64,000 nt of DNA from QHXW01 sp963768075 (GCA_963768075.1 CAVYHD010000024.1:118451-182450), one strand, 5' to 3'. Counted from the first letter of the stretch, positions 52,812-63,546 are shown. A program made the numbers and translations. The notes: a model not told the origin generated them from the sequence alone.

Positions 52812-53453
52812 TCACCGTACCGATGCGCGGCCAAGCAGGCAAGCCTCCAGATAAGGTCGCGCCGCGTCAACGCCCACCCCGGAAAATCCATCCAGTTCAC
52901 GAGCCAGTTGATCGTGAATTCGATCGACAGCGTCTTTAAAGACCTGCTTCAGTTCCCTCGGAGCGGATCCGCAGATAAAGCCCACCAGTTCGGCTTTAGG
53001 ACCCGGCTGAATCCAGACCTGCATCTCGCCGAGGCGCATAGTATCGAAACCCTGAGAACCTCCGAGAGAATCACTCGTGAAACTCTGAATGGCCGTAAGC
53101 ATTCCGCCCACAAGGTCAGGATCCTCGAATGTGGCTCCTTGCGCCGCAACGTCCTGGAGCACCAGGCCGGACTCTCTGTGTATTAGAAAGACCTGCTCCA
53201 CCTTATATAGAGAGCTTTTAGCGAGCGCGATCTCGGCGAATGGCCTGTCTGTGGTTCGTGCCTCGAATCGCCACTGCATGGAGCGCAATGACAGATAGTT
53301 CTCAAAGAACCTTTCCAGGCCTTGGAAACGCTCGTGTAGGTATCGGGTAATCGGTCCGCGGTCGGCCGTATGCCGATCCAGCCCCTTTTCAGAACTGCCG
53401 GACTCGCTGCCACTCTTACCCGGACGGTGGCCTGATGGCCCCGCTGTTCGCAA
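52812..53453 (-). CDS. Hypothetical protein with conserved domain found near bacterial small GTPases
   Basis: The 213-aa product starts at TTG 53453, chosen because GGAGG lies six bases upstream; the open frame runs on to 54029, but that part overlaps the DUF5009 gene. The C-terminal part reads EQVFLIHRESGLVLQDV, DLVGGMLTAIQSFTSDSL, LGEMQVWIQPGPKAELVGFICG and IHDQLARELDGFSGV. I recall this order from unnamed domains encoded beside Rab-like GTPases, with a roadblock-like feel, but this was not checked. It converges with the TIR-GTPase operon, ending 38 bp from it. Confidence 0.6.
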   Translation of the reverse strand: MRTAGPSGHRPGKSGSESGSSEKGLDRHTADRGPITRYLHERFQGLERFFENYLSLRSMQWRFEARTTDRPFAEIALAKSSLYKVEQVFLIHRESGLVLQDVAAQGATFEDPDLVGGMLTAIQSFTSDSLGGSQGFDTMRLGEMQVWIQPGPKAELVGFICGSAPRELKQVFKDAVDRIHDQLARELDGFSGVGVDAARPYLEACLLGRASVR

Positions 53454-53551
53454 TGCCGTCCTCCTGCCTGGCTTACCGTCAGCGTATTCCACAAAATGTT
53501 GCGGATGCCATTCAGCGCGATTCGGCAGGCAGGAGGGAGGGGCGACGTTGG

Positions 53552-54712
53552 TCAGGCAGTCAGGAAAATCTTTCGTTTGTACATCCAGTACAGTACGAGC
53601 CACTCGACCGCCAGAACGGCAATCGCGTGAAACAGCGTCGTGAACGAGCCCAACGTTCCCGCTAGCGGCGCCGTGAAAATCGCCACGGTTCCGCTCCACG
53701 GGATCAAACTTTCCGACATGTAAATCGCCACGGCATTCATGCCGATCACCACGAACGGGAAGGCCCATTTTCGGGAGCCGCGCACATCGACCAACCAGTA
53801 AAAGAACAGAAACATCAGGCAAGCGAATCCGGCCGATGCCAGCCCATAGGATGTCGTCCACATTTTCATGACAATCGGAATCACAGGATTGAGGGCCCAG
53901 CCAAGCGCGACACCCGAAATTCCTACCAAGCCGATGATCTTCATTTTGCTGGCTTCGGAACGGCCGCTCATCAGAAGCTCTCCAAGCAGCATTCCGAGGA
54001 TGGTGGTGGAAATAGTGGGGAGGGTACAAATCACAGTGCCCCAGTGCTCCGGGAGCACTCGCCCCAGCGTGGCGATGTCAGTCCACAGAACGAGATTGAC
54101 GTCCTTGCCGTAGCTGCCGGCGGGGACGCCGGGCGCGGGGACGAGCGCCAGCAATAGAGCATAGAAGACGAGGATGGACACACCAACTGCGGCCTGGAAG
54201 CGCCACGACTTTCGCACGATAAGGAAGGCCGCGAGGTAAGCGATCGCGATGGGCTGGAGGGCGCTGCTCAGCTCGACCAGATACGGATGTTTGAAGTGAA
54301 TCGACTCTCGCAGCGAACCCAGCAGAAAGAGAACAAGGAACCGGCGCAACACACGCATGAAGATCTGGCGATGAGTTTGGGTGAGCGACCGCTTCGCATA
54401 GGAAAAGGGCAGCGACATGCCAGTCATCAACATGAAGGAGGGCCAGATGGTATCTTCGAAGCGCAAACCTTGCCAACGGGTATGCGTAAGCTCGTAGACC
54501 AACCCATTGAGTACCGGATTCGGATGCAAGGCCTGGAGCCCTTCCACGAGCGCCGCTCCGCCAACGATCCAAAACATCGTCCAGCCGCGGAACACATCCA
54601 GCGAAAGCAGCCGCTTCGTGCCCGGACCGGGTTCCAGGCTGGGCGAAGCTGATGTTCCCGGCTCTGTTGCAATTCCCTTTCCCGTTGCACTGGTCGATGT
54701 TTCGATGGCCAT
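53552..54712 (-). CDS. DUF5009 / HGSNAT-like membrane acyltransferase, second copy
   Basis: The 386-aa polytopic protein has LLSLDVFRGWTMFWIVGGAALVEGL, RFEDTIWPSFMLMTGMSLPFSYAKR and a C-terminal YWMYKRKIF as in the copy at 6653-7765. A Ser/Thr-rich stretch of about 35 residues precedes the first span. It should transfer acyl groups across the membrane onto sugars. The start is the second of two Met codons (54712). It lies directly downstream of the broken TonB-receptor gene. Confidence 0.8.
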   Translation of the reverse strand: MAIETSTSATGKGIATEPGTSASPSLEPGPGTKRLLSLDVFRGWTMFWIVGGAALVEGLQALHPNPVLNGLVYELTHTRWQGLRFEDTIWPSFMLMTGMSLPFSYAKRSLTQTHRQIFMRVLRRFLVLFLLGSLRESIHFKHPYLVELSSALQPIAIAYLAAFLIVRKSWRFQAAVGVSILVFYALLLALVPAPGVPAGSYGKDVNLVLWTDIATLGRVLPEHWGTVICTLPTISTTILGMLLGELLMSGRSEASKMKIIGLVGISGVALGWALNPVIPIVMKMWTTSYGLASAGFACLMFLFFYWLVDVRGSRKWAFPFVVIGMNAVAIYMSESLIPWSGTVAIFTAPLAGTLGSFTTLFHAIAVLAVEWLVLYWMYKRKIFLTA

Positions 54713-54724
54713 CACAACCTCAAG

Positions 54725-55440
54725 TCAGAACTTTAGTTTTAGACCCAATTGGATATCGCGCGGGCTGCCGGCGCTCGTGATCTGGCCGGCGGTGCTGGTG
54801 CCTATCGTCGCACCCGGCGTACCGAAGTTCGGGTGATTGAATAAGTTGAAAAGCTCCGCTCGGAACTCCAAATTCACTCGCTCGGTAATCGGATTCCGCT
54901 TAATCAGAGACACATCCCACTCTTGCATTCCCGGTCCGATCAAGATATTGCGGCCGGAATTGCCGAAGCGAGGTGTTCCATTCGCCAAAGCTTGCGCTAG
55001 CAAGTCGGTGGTGAAGCAATTGATATCGAACCACTCCCCGACGGTTTGTGGACCGGCGCCACTGCATACGCGATCCGGCCTCGGACTGGCGGAGTTAGTG
55101 TTCGAGAAATCCTGGTTAGCCAGTACCGTAAACGGAAAGCCTGACTGGAAGGTAATGATGCCGGAAAGTTCCCATCCGCCCGCCAGAGTATTCGCAACAC
55201 CACTGTGGTTCAGGAATGCCTGGCCAACGCCAAAGGGTAGCTGCCAGATCGGACTAAGGACTAACCGTTGCCCAACGTCGAAATTAGCTAAACCATAGTC
55301 TGCCCTGCGATTGTTCTCGTTCTGTTGATCACAGAGACAGTAATTGTCCGAGTTACCACCGTTTTCATCAAGTACCTTGGAGTATGTATAGGAGATCAAA
55401 GCCTGAAATCCTTTGGCTGGTTTGACCGGTCTGACCGGTT
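54725..55440 (-). pseudogene. C-terminal fragment of a TonB-dependent receptor (Oar-like)
   Basis: The last 235 or so residues of an acidobacterial receptor are present: KGFQALISYTYSKVLDENGG, DVGQRLVLSPIWQLPFG, SGIITFQSGFPFTVLA, RAELFNLFNHPNFGTPG and a terminal LGLKLKF. Upstream of about 55440 the sequence stops matching; the frame continues only as an antisense reading of the next gene. The plug and most of the barrel are missing. A short tandem 9-base repeat marks the break. Confidence 0.8.
55422..55439. repeat. Tandem 9-base repeat at the receptor/glycosyltransferase junction
   Basis: TTGACCGGT is followed directly by CTGACCGGT at the point where the TonB-receptor homology ends and the truncated plus-strand gene begins. 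It may be a target duplication, a microhomology scar or chance. Confidence 0.4.
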
Positions 55441-55444
55441 GTTC

Positions 55445-55972
55445 ATGCGTGACGCCCCCGTAGCCTCTGCTCTGGATAGGGTGGTGGGTCGCGTGCTGGC
55501 CACCGGGCAGCCTGTTGCACATCTGTTTAGCGGCCAGATGGGTATCGTCATGTACACGCTGGCGAACCAGCGCTTCGGCCACGTGGACATAACGGATAGA
55601 CACGGGCTAACCGACCGTCGGCTGTCGACGTGCTCCCTGGCGGCGACCCGTCCGCGCATGCCCAACGGCCTCGCTATCGAGTACGGGTGGTACCTGCCGC
55701 GCCGTAAGAAGCTGGAGCAAGAGTGCGGCGTGCCGCAGCCGGACATCCTCTACGACATTGAGCCCGTGCGAAGTCTGGGCAGGGCGAAAGCCGCGAACAA
55801 GTACGGCTACGCGCTGGTATACCACCAGGTTTGCGACGTGCCGCAGCCGGACGGCCTGATCCGAGGTTACAACGTTGCATTGGACGAGTTCATAGCCGTT
55901 CGTAAGGAGCTCATTCCGCGAATGGGCCTGCATGAGCTACCGGTAAGCAAGCTCGCGGACGCTGCGCTCTAG
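55445..55972 (+). pseudogene. Truncated glycosyltransferase-like protein, C-terminal domain only
   Basis: From about 55445 the plus frame reads RDAPVASALDRVVGRVLATGQPVAHLFSGQMGIV, then FGHVDITDRHGLTDRRL and ECGVPQPDILYD. I recall this as the C-terminal domain of large membrane glycosyltransferases of the ArnT/GT39-like type. The membrane part is absent because the sequence switches to the TonB receptor. The stop is at 55970-55972. Confidence 0.55.
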
Positions 55973-56005
55973 GTCGCCCAAGTTCGTCGAGAGCACCCAA
56001 ACAAG

Positions 56006-59000
56006 ATGACGCAAGACCGGTTTGCCAACTCCACCGCCCTCCTCGAAAAGCGCCGAACGCTGGCGCGTGCGGCGCTTTCACGGCCGCAACCGGCTGGCAG
56101 CCCCACGGCCATCCCCAGGCGGTCGGACTTGGGGCCGGCGCCACTCTCCTGTGCGCAAGAGCGCCTATGGTTCCTGGATCGCTGGAATCCTGGCTCGCCG
56201 GTGTACAACGTGCCGATCCTTGCGCGCATCCGCGGCAGCCTCGACGTATCGGCGCTGAATTGAGCTCTCAACGCCATCATACTGCGGCACGAGGTGCTTC
56301 GCGCCGCGTTTCCCGAAATGGACGGTGAGCCTGTACAGGTGGTCTCGGCGGAGAGCGAGCTTCGACTGGGCGTGCGCGATCTGTCGACGTTGCCGGCGAG
56401 TGAGCAGGAAGCTGAAGCGCAGCGCGTCATCGAGGCGGAGCTGGCAGCGCCGTTCACGCTGGCTGCCGGCCTGCTCATTCGCGGAAGCCTGCTTCGCCTC
56501 AACCAAGACGATGGCGAGCATATACTCGCGCATCGTGATGCACCACGCTGTAACGGACGCCTGGTCGCGGCGCGTGTTCTACGCCGAGCTGGGATCGCTC
56601 TACGCGACTTTCGCCTATGGCGCTCCGAATGAGCTTCGTCCGCTACCTATACAGTATGCGGACTACGCCGAGTGGCAGCGGAGGTCCCTGGCTGGCGACG
56701 GCATGCACCGGCACCGCGACTACTGGCGTTCCCAGTTGCAGGGCGCGCCCGACGTGCTTGACCTTCCAGCGGACAGGCCGAGGCCCGCGGCCGTAAGCTA
56801 CCGTGGCGGCAGGCACACCACGCGGTATTCGGGCGAGCTGCTGCAGGGCGTCAAGTCGCTCGCGGCGCGGTGCAACACCACGCTCTATATGACGCTGCTG
56901 TCCGCGTTCCAGGCGCTGCTCTACCGGTACTCTGGCCAGGAAGACTTTGTAATCGGCACCCCCATCGCGAATCGTACGCGGTCCGAGGTGGAATCGCTCA
57001 TCGGTTTCTTCACGAACACGCTCGCGATCCGTGCAGACCTGAATGGCGATCCAACCTTCCCAGAGCTGACCGCGCGCGTCCGCGATACGGCGCTCCGAGC
57101 CTATGAGCATCAGGATTGGCCCTTCGAGAAGCTGGTGGAGGACCTGCAGCCGGTACGGGACCCGAGCCATTCGCCTATCATTCAAGTCATCTTCATGCTC
57201 CAGCATGCGGACGGCCCGCCGCTGGAACTTCCCGGTCTGGAGATCGAGCCGTTCGACGTTGAGCGTGCCTCCGCCAAGTTCGACCTCGTGCTATCGGTTA
57301 TCGAGGGGCCAGAGGACCTAGAGGTTTGCCTGGAGTACAGTACGGATCTGTTCGACCCTGACCGTATGGAGAGGATGGCGGCGCACTTTCGCCAGCTCCT
57401 CCTCTCGCTCGTTGCGAATCCGGATCAGCGGGTGTCGCATCTGCGGATTGTGCCGGATGGAGAGCTGCGGCAGCTTGACGCCTGGAATGAGACCGCTGTC
57501 GAGTTCCCGGCGAACCGCTGCGTGCACGAGCTGTTCCAGGAGCAAGCCGCCAGGACGCCGGATGCCGTCGCGATAGAGCACGATGATCGCCGCATTACGT
57601 ACCGGGAGCTGGACGCGTGGTCCGACCAGATTGCTTCGGAGTTGCGCGCGCGGGGCGTAGGCGCCGACGGCCGCGTGGCCGTCTGCGCCGAGAGGTCCGC
57701 CGAGCTGGTCGCGGCCGAGCTAGGAATACTCAAAGCGGGCGCGGCATATGTGCCGATAGACCACAAGAACCCGCCGCAGCGGGTCGCGCTGATCTGTGCC
57801 GACGCGCAGTCCCCGCTCGTCCTAAAGCACGGTGACGTGGATATGGCGGTTAGCGACGTAACCGTTCCGTGCGTCGCCATACGGCCGTGGGACGGCCGGG
57901 ACCGCGCGGCTAATGTGACAGCGGCTGCCTTTCCGGCGAGCGGCTGCTTTGTCATGTACACGTCTGGGTCTACTGGCGTGCCAAAGGGCGTGGTGATGAG
58001 CCACGCGTCGCTTGTAAACGCGGTGTACTGGCACGCGAGAACCCTTCACGAGCGAGGCAGGACCGCGCTACTGGCGTCGACCGGTTTCGACGTGACGTTC
58101 CAGGAGATATTTCCCACTCTATGTTCCGGCGGCACGATCGAAGTAGTGGACGAAGAGAAAAAGCTCGACCCGCACGCCTTGCTCAAGTTGCTTATTGACC
58201 ACCGTGTCGAGCGAATGTCGATCCCCCCGTGCTGCTGCAGCACCTCGCTATTGTGGCGGGCTCGGCAACCGACTTGCCGGAGTCTCTTCGCAACATCATG
58301 GCCGCCGGCGAGCAGCTCCAGATCACCGCGGAGACCGCCGCGATGCTTCGCAGGATGCCAGGCTGCATTCTGCACAACCAGTACGGACCGACAGAGACCT
58401 TTGGCGTAACCGAGCTAAGAATGGAGGGCGCCCCGGAAGACTGGCCGGCGCTGCCGTGCATCGGTCGGCCGTGGGATAACGCGCGTATCTACGTGCTCGA
58501 CCGTCACCTGCAGCAGACTCCGATCGGTGTGTCGGGCGAGCTGGTGATCGGCGGCGCTCAAGTGAGCCGCGGGTACTTGAACCGGCCCGGCGCCACCGCG
58601 GAGAAGTTCGTCCCGGATCCCTATGCGAAGCGGCCCGGAGCGCGCATGTATCGCACCGGTGACATTGCCCGATACCGGGCGGACGGCAACATCGAGTACC
58701 TGGGCAGGGCCGATAACCAGGTGAAGGTTCGCGGCTTCCGCGTTGAGCTTGGAGAGATCGAGAGCGCTCTGCTGCAGCACCCTGGCGTGCGTGAGGCGGC
58801 CGCTGTCGTCCGCCAGGATAACGGCGGTCCTAAGCAGGTCGTCGCCTACGTAGTCGCGGACCGGGCCTCCAACACGGACCACGCACCACGCAACTCGAAC
58901 TCGAACACGCAACACGCAACACGCAACACGCAACACGCCTCACGCCTCACGCCTCACGCCTTGAACACGTTCAGCCTCTCCGGCCTGCGCGAGAGCATGC

Positions 59001-60834
59001 AGTCCGCGCTGCCGAGCTATATGGTGCCATCGGCCTACGTGGTGATGGACGCATTGCCGCTAAATCGGAACGGCAAGGTGGATAGGCTGGCGCTGCCCGC
59101 GCCGGATGCGAGCGCGGCGGGCGATGACGAGGAGAAGCGGGCGCCGAGCAATCCGATCGAGGAAGTGCTTGCGGAGATTTGGTCCAAGTTGCTCCAGACC
59201 GAATTTGTTGGCGTGAACCAGAACTTCTTCGCTATCGGCGGGCACTCGCTGCTAGCCGCGCAGGTGGTTTCGCGCATTCGCGACGTGTTTCGGGTCGAGC
59301 TGCCGGTGCGCGCACTGTTCGAGCACGCGACGATCTTGGAGCTTGCCAGGTTCCTGGTTAGCGGCATCGGTACCGCTAGCGTAGGGGGCGACACGCCGAT
59401 ACCGCCGGCCGATCGCACCGGCCCCGTACCGCTCTCGTTCGCGCAAGAGCGGCTCTGGTTCATGGAGCAGCTCAATCCCGGCACGTCACTGTACAACTTG
59501 CCGATGGCGGCCCGCCTGGCGGGGCCGCTGGATGCGGACTCTCTGGAGCGCGCTTTCGTAGCCCTGGTCGAGCGTCACGAGGTGCTCCGGACGGTGTTCG
59601 GAACGGTGGAAGAGCAGCCGGTACAGCGACTTGACGCGGGCATCGCACCGCGGCTGAGCAGGGCAGAGCTCGACCTGCAGCCTGGCGAGGATGAGCCTTC
59701 CGCCATCGAGCGCGCAGTGTTGGAGGAGGCGCGGCAACCGTTCGATCTGCGAACAGGTCCGGTCATCCGGGCTTCGCTGATTCGCGTTCGTGCCGACGAC
59801 CACGTGCTGGCGTTAACGCTGCACCACATCGCCGCGACGAGGTCTCAAGCGCCGTGCTGCTGCGGGAGCTGGAGGCGCTCTACCACGCGTACCGGACGGC
59901 CGAGGCGCCCGCCTTGCCCGCCCTAGCGGTGCAGTACGCCGACTACGCGGTATGGCAGCGTGACCGCTACGATGCCGGCGCCTTCGACTCACAGCTCCAG
60001 TACTGGCGGGATAAGCTGCAGGATGCGCCGCCGTTCCTGAACGTTCCCACGGACTATCCGAGGCCACAGAATCCCACATTCTCGCGGCAGTCGCATCGCT
60101 TTACGCTGGATCGGTCAACCCTGGATTCCGTCCTGCGTGCCTCCGCATCGGAGACGGTTACGCCATTCATGTTCTTCGTGGCGGCGTTCAATCTGCTGCT
60201 AAGCCGCCTCGCGGATCGCACCGACATCCTGATTGGAACTGACGCACTGAATTGCGACCGGCCAGAGACGCAGGGCCTCATCGGATTCTTCATTAACCAG
60301 CTTGTGCTCCGGACGGACCTTGCAGGCTGCGACACGTTCAGGGACCTGCTTCGCAGCGTCAGGAGCACGTCGCTTGAAGCCTACGCCAACCAGGAGCTGC
60401 CTTTCAACAAGATCGTCGAGATGCTGCGCCCTCCGCGCGACCGCGAGCGGCCGCCCATCTACCAGGTGAAGCTTGCCTACTCCAGGGGCGTCGGAGCGCC
60501 GGACCATCTTGACGACCTGCCGGTCGAGTGGATTCCATGCGACAAGGGCACCGCGCACCTGGACCTGACGCTGTTCCTCCGCGAGCATGCGGACGGAGTT
60601 TTTGGCCGCCTGGAATTCCGCGACGAGCTGTTTGTGCCGGCCACCGTCGCGAGCATGACGGCTGAGTATGTCCGCCTTGTTCAGACATTCGCTTGCGATC
60701 CGGACTGGCTGCTATCGGAGCGCGCGACCAACATCGGAGTAGACGCGGAATCCACCGCCGCGAGCCGGCGGATGGCCATTAAGGATCGGCTGCTAAAGTC
60801 CGCGACGAAGAACGGCCCGGCATCGGCCGGTTGA
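56006..60834 (+). pseudogene. Non-ribosomal peptide synthetase, C-A-T-C, broken by one stop and three frameshifts
   Basis: The order is condensation (HHAVTD motif), adenylation (YTSGSTGVPKG, FDVTFQEIF, NQYGPTE, YRTGDIARY, NGKVDRLALP), carrier (FFAIGGHSLLAAQ) and a terminal condensation domain (HHIAADE once frame is restored). Lesions: TGA at 56261-56263 in place of a codon in ALN-ALNAIILRHEVLR; a shift at about 56525-56532; a shift in the C6 run at 58223-58228 (IPP should continue VLLQHL); and a shift at 59831-59836. Hand-read specificity residues are D-V-Q-S-M-A-Q-G-V, for which I recall no match. With no thioesterase, the last C domain would release or hand on the product. SyrP-like and antiporter genes follow. 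Confidence 0.8.
58904..58959 (+). repeat. In-frame heptanucleotide repeats inside the NRPS adenylation domain
   Basis: Five copies of AACACGC (58904-58938) are followed by three of CTCACGC (58939-58959). Degenerate copies extend upstream to about 58870. The insertion lies between AYVVAD and LRESMQSALPSYM, a variable loop of adenylation domains, and adds about 35 residues rich in His, Thr, Asn and Arg. Confidence 0.85.
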
Positions 60835-60858
60835 CCGCACGCGCCAGGGAGTAATGCT

Positions 60859-61887
60859 ATGGCAGTAAACCGAAGGCTGGACGCACTATCGCGGCTGAAG
60901 TCGGCCGCGCCGACCGCCGTGATCGACCGGGCCATCGTCGAGTTCGACTTGATACCTGTCCACGGCGGCTCCGTCGCCAGCTATCATCCGGGCCAGCCGA
61001 ACGTAGACCTGCCGGACTGGGCAGCCACGGAGGCCGACGCGATCAACGCGCAGCTGCTGCGGCACGGCGCGCTGCTGTTCCGCGGCTTCGACATCCGCGA
61101 ACCGCAGCGTTTCGAGCGCTTTTGCCGTGCGCTCTGCGCGGACCTGTACGCCGACAACGGCGAGCACCCGCGCGGCAGCATCAGCGAGAACGTATATACC
61201 CCGGTGTTCTACCCGCCCGAGAAGCGGCTGATTCCGCACAACGAGAACTCGTTCAACATGGACTGGCCGCGGATTATCTGGTTCTGCTGTGTGCAGCCCG
61301 CCGCAACTGGCGGCGAAACGCCGATTGCGGACAGCCGCAAGGTCTACGATGGGATAGACGCCGCCCTGCGCGGCGAATTTGAGCGCAAGGGAGTGATGTA
61401 CGTTCGCAACTACGGTGAAGGCATTGGCCTGGACTGGGAGACCGTGTTCCAGACACATGACCGAGGCGAGGTGGAAGGGCGCTGTGCCGAAGCCGGTATG
61501 CAGTTCGACTGGAAGCCTGGCAACGTGCTGAAGACGAGCAGTGTGCGCCCGGCCGCCATTCCGCACCCCATTACCGGCGAGATGAGCTGGTTCAACCAGG
61601 CTCAGCACTTCCACGTCGCCTGCCTGGACGCCGATACGCGTAAGGCGATCGAGGCGGTATTCAAGCCCGACGACTTCCCGCGAAGCTGCTGCTTTGGCGA
61701 CGGCTCGCCCATTCCGGACGATGCGATGCGGTCCATACTTTCGGTTTACGACAGTGTTGAATACTCGTTTCCGTGGCAGCCTGGCGACGTGCTGATGGTC
61801 GACAACGTGCTGTCGGCTCACGCCCGCAACGCGTTCACCGGCGAGCGGAAGCTGCTCGTCGCCCTGGGAGACATGCGGAGCTACTAA
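60859..61887 (+). CDS. TauD/SyrP-like Fe(II)/2-oxoglutarate dioxygenase
   Basis: The 342-aa protein has ALLFRGFDI, the metal ligands of IPHNENSF (His127, Glu129) and the distal His near residue 321 in DNVLSAHARNAFTGERKLLVAL with the 2-oxoglutarate Arg. SyrP-type members hydroxylate an amino acid, usually aspartate, bound to an NRPS carrier domain. It lies 24 bp after the NRPS and is intact, so it probably tailors its product. The stop overlaps the next ATG by one base (TAATG). Confidence 0.88.
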   Translation: MAVNRRLDALSRLKSAAPTAVIDRAIVEFDLIPVHGGSVASYHPGQPNVDLPDWAATEADAINAQLLRHGALLFRGFDIREPQRFERFCRALCADLYADNGEHPRGSISENVYTPVFYPPEKRLIPHNENSFNMDWPRIIWFCCVQPAATGGETPIADSRKVYDGIDAALRGEFERKGVMYVRNYGEGIGLDWETVFQTHDRGEVEGRCAEAGMQFDWKPGNVLKTSSVRPAAIPHPITGEMSWFNQAQHFHVACLDADTRKAIEAVFKPDDFPRSCCFGDGSPIPDDAMRSILSVYDSVEYSFPWQPGDVLMVDNVLSAHARNAFTGERKLLVALGDMRSY

Positions 61888-63356
61888 TGTTCGGTTTGAC
61901 GGGATCGCGTGTTACTTCGCTCCCGGGCGGCCCGGCCGATCGGCGCCGGCTTGCCCGTGCGCTGGCCGCGTGCGCTTGCATTGCCGTCACGTGCATTCTC
62001 GCGCTTTGCTACATCACCTCGCTCGGCTCACATTTGAGCGCACCGGCGCGCCAGGTTGCGGCGGCCGCGCGGGCCGGCAGCGGCTCATCGTCAGACCTGC
62101 TCTTTCACGTACTGCTTGCACTGGTGGTCATCGTCGCGGTCTCGCGCGCCACGGGAGCGCTATTCCGCTACTTCAAGCAGCCCCCTGTAGTGGGCGAGAT
62201 GGTCGCGGGTATCATGCTCGGGCCATCTCTGCTTGGCCACACCGCTCCCGCGGCTATGTCGGCTCTGTTTCCGGCGGCGGTCGTAGCGCCGCTGGGCGTG
62301 ATCGCCAACGTGGGCGTGCTGCTATTCATGTTCCTGATCGGCGTCGAGCTGAATACGCAGCAGCTTCGCGAGCGGACAACGTCGACCTTGCTAATCTCGA
62401 ACGTGAGTATCGCGTGTCCGCTTGTGCTGGGATCGGTGCTTGCGCTGTACCTCTACCCGAGGCTTTCGTCGGCGAACGTGCCGTTTGCGGCCTTTGCCCT
62501 GTTCGTCAGCGTATCGATGGCAGTAACCGCGTTCCCCGTACTGGCGCGGATACTGCTGGACCGCGGCCTCGTCGAAACACGCCTGGGCGCCATCGCCATT
62601 ACCAGCGCGGCCGTGGATGACGTTACGGCATGGTGCCTGCTGGCGCTGGTGGTAGGTGTTGTGCATGCACGGCTAGGGAGCGCAGCCGTCACGGCGGCGC
62701 TGACTGCCGCGTACGTCATCACAATGTTCACGGTTGTGCGGCCCCTGCTGCATCGCACCCTTATCCGCTACGACGAAGCCCAGGGACCCACTCAGCGCTC
62801 GCTCGCCGTGGTCTTCGTGCTCCTGCTGGTCTCCTGCCTTACCACGGAGATGATCGGGATCCACGCCCTGTTCGGAGCCTTCCTGTTCGGCGCAATGATA
62901 CCGAAGGACTCGATGCTTGGCCGCGCGCTTGTGGACAAGCTCGAAGACTTCGTCGTCGTGCTGCTGCTGCCGGCCTTCTTTGCCTATACCGGCCTTCGCA
63001 CGCAGATCGGTCTGATCGACAGCTCGCACTGGCTTATCTGCGCGCTCGTCATACTCGTGGCGTTCGGCGGCAAGCTGGGCGGTTCCGCGGTGGTGGCGCG
63101 CCTCAGCGGGCTGAGCTGGCGCGACTCGGGCGCCATCGGCGTCCTGATGAACACGCGCGGACTTATGGAACTCATCGTCCTCAACGTCGGCCTGGAGCTC
63201 GGCGTCGTCTCTCCCACGCTCTTTGCCATCATGGTTGTGATGGCGCTCGTAACCACCGCCGCAACCTCCCCGATCCTCGATCTCCTCATGGCCGGGCAGC
63301 GGAGCCAGGCCTCCAACACCTTGACCGAGCCGGAACCGAGCATCGCGACTGCCTGA
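61887..63356 (+). CDS. Cation/proton antiporter (KefB/NhaP-like CPA2)
   Basis: The 489-aa protein has about twelve membrane segments: PPVVGEMVAGIMLGPSLLG, LLFMFLIGVELNTQQLRE, ITSAAVDDVTAWCLLALVVG with the Asp pair used for ion exchange, and LMNTRGLMELIVLNVGLELGVVS. It lacks a TrkA domain. The ATG at 61887 overlaps the stop of the dioxygenase gene. In NRPS clusters such antiporters may aid export or self-protection, but housekeeping ion exchange is also possible. Confidence 0.88.
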   Translation: MFGLTGSRVTSLPGGPADRRRLARALAACACIAVTCILALCYITSLGSHLSAPARQVAAAARAGSGSSSDLLFHVLLALVVIVAVSRATGALFRYFKQPPVVGEMVAGIMLGPSLLGHTAPAAMSALFPAAVVAPLGVIANVGVLLFMFLIGVELNTQQLRERTTSTLLISNVSIACPLVLGSVLALYLYPRLSSANVPFAAFALFVSVSMAVTAFPVLARILLDRGLVETRLGAIAITSAAVDDVTAWCLLALVVGVVHARLGSAAVTAALTAAYVITMFTVVRPLLHRTLIRYDEAQGPTQRSLAVVFVLLLVSCLTTEMIGIHALFGAFLFGAMIPKDSMLGRALVDKLEDFVVVLLLPAFFAYTGLRTQIGLIDSSHWLICALVILVAFGGKLGGSAVVARLSGLSWRDSGAIGVLMNTRGLMELIVLNVGLELGVVSPTLFAIMVVMALVTTAATSPILDLLMAGQRSQASNTLTEPEPSIATA

Positions 63357-63546
63357 CCTCATGCCAGTAAGCTCAGGGATTCACCACGAAGCCACAAAGG
63401 CATACGGCCGCCGGGTGCAAGCACCAAGGCACGAATGGGCGTCTGGATGCGGGCTGGGGAAGCCCGGTGAAGCGGGCGAAGTGGCGGGGATTGGGGGGAA
63501 CGTGGGGGCGTGCCTTTCTGTCGACAAATTTCAATTAGCCGCTAAA
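63357..63546. other. Intergenic region with low-complexity repeats
   Basis: No gene seen. Phrases such as CACCACGAAGCCACAAAGG (63382 on) and GCACCAAGGCACGAATGG (63421 on) are of a type I recall as frequent intergenic repeats in Chloroflexi, Armatimonadetes and Planctomycetes. A G-rich stretch follows at about 63485-63510. Confidence 0.4.

Noticed and set aside
58904..58959. CRISPR array or attachment site in the NRPS
   Set aside because: Units are seven bases with no spacers and stay in frame.
60886..61821. A 311-codon minus-strand frame opposite the SyrP-like gene
   Set aside because: Antisense shadow; the plus strand has all dioxygenase residues.
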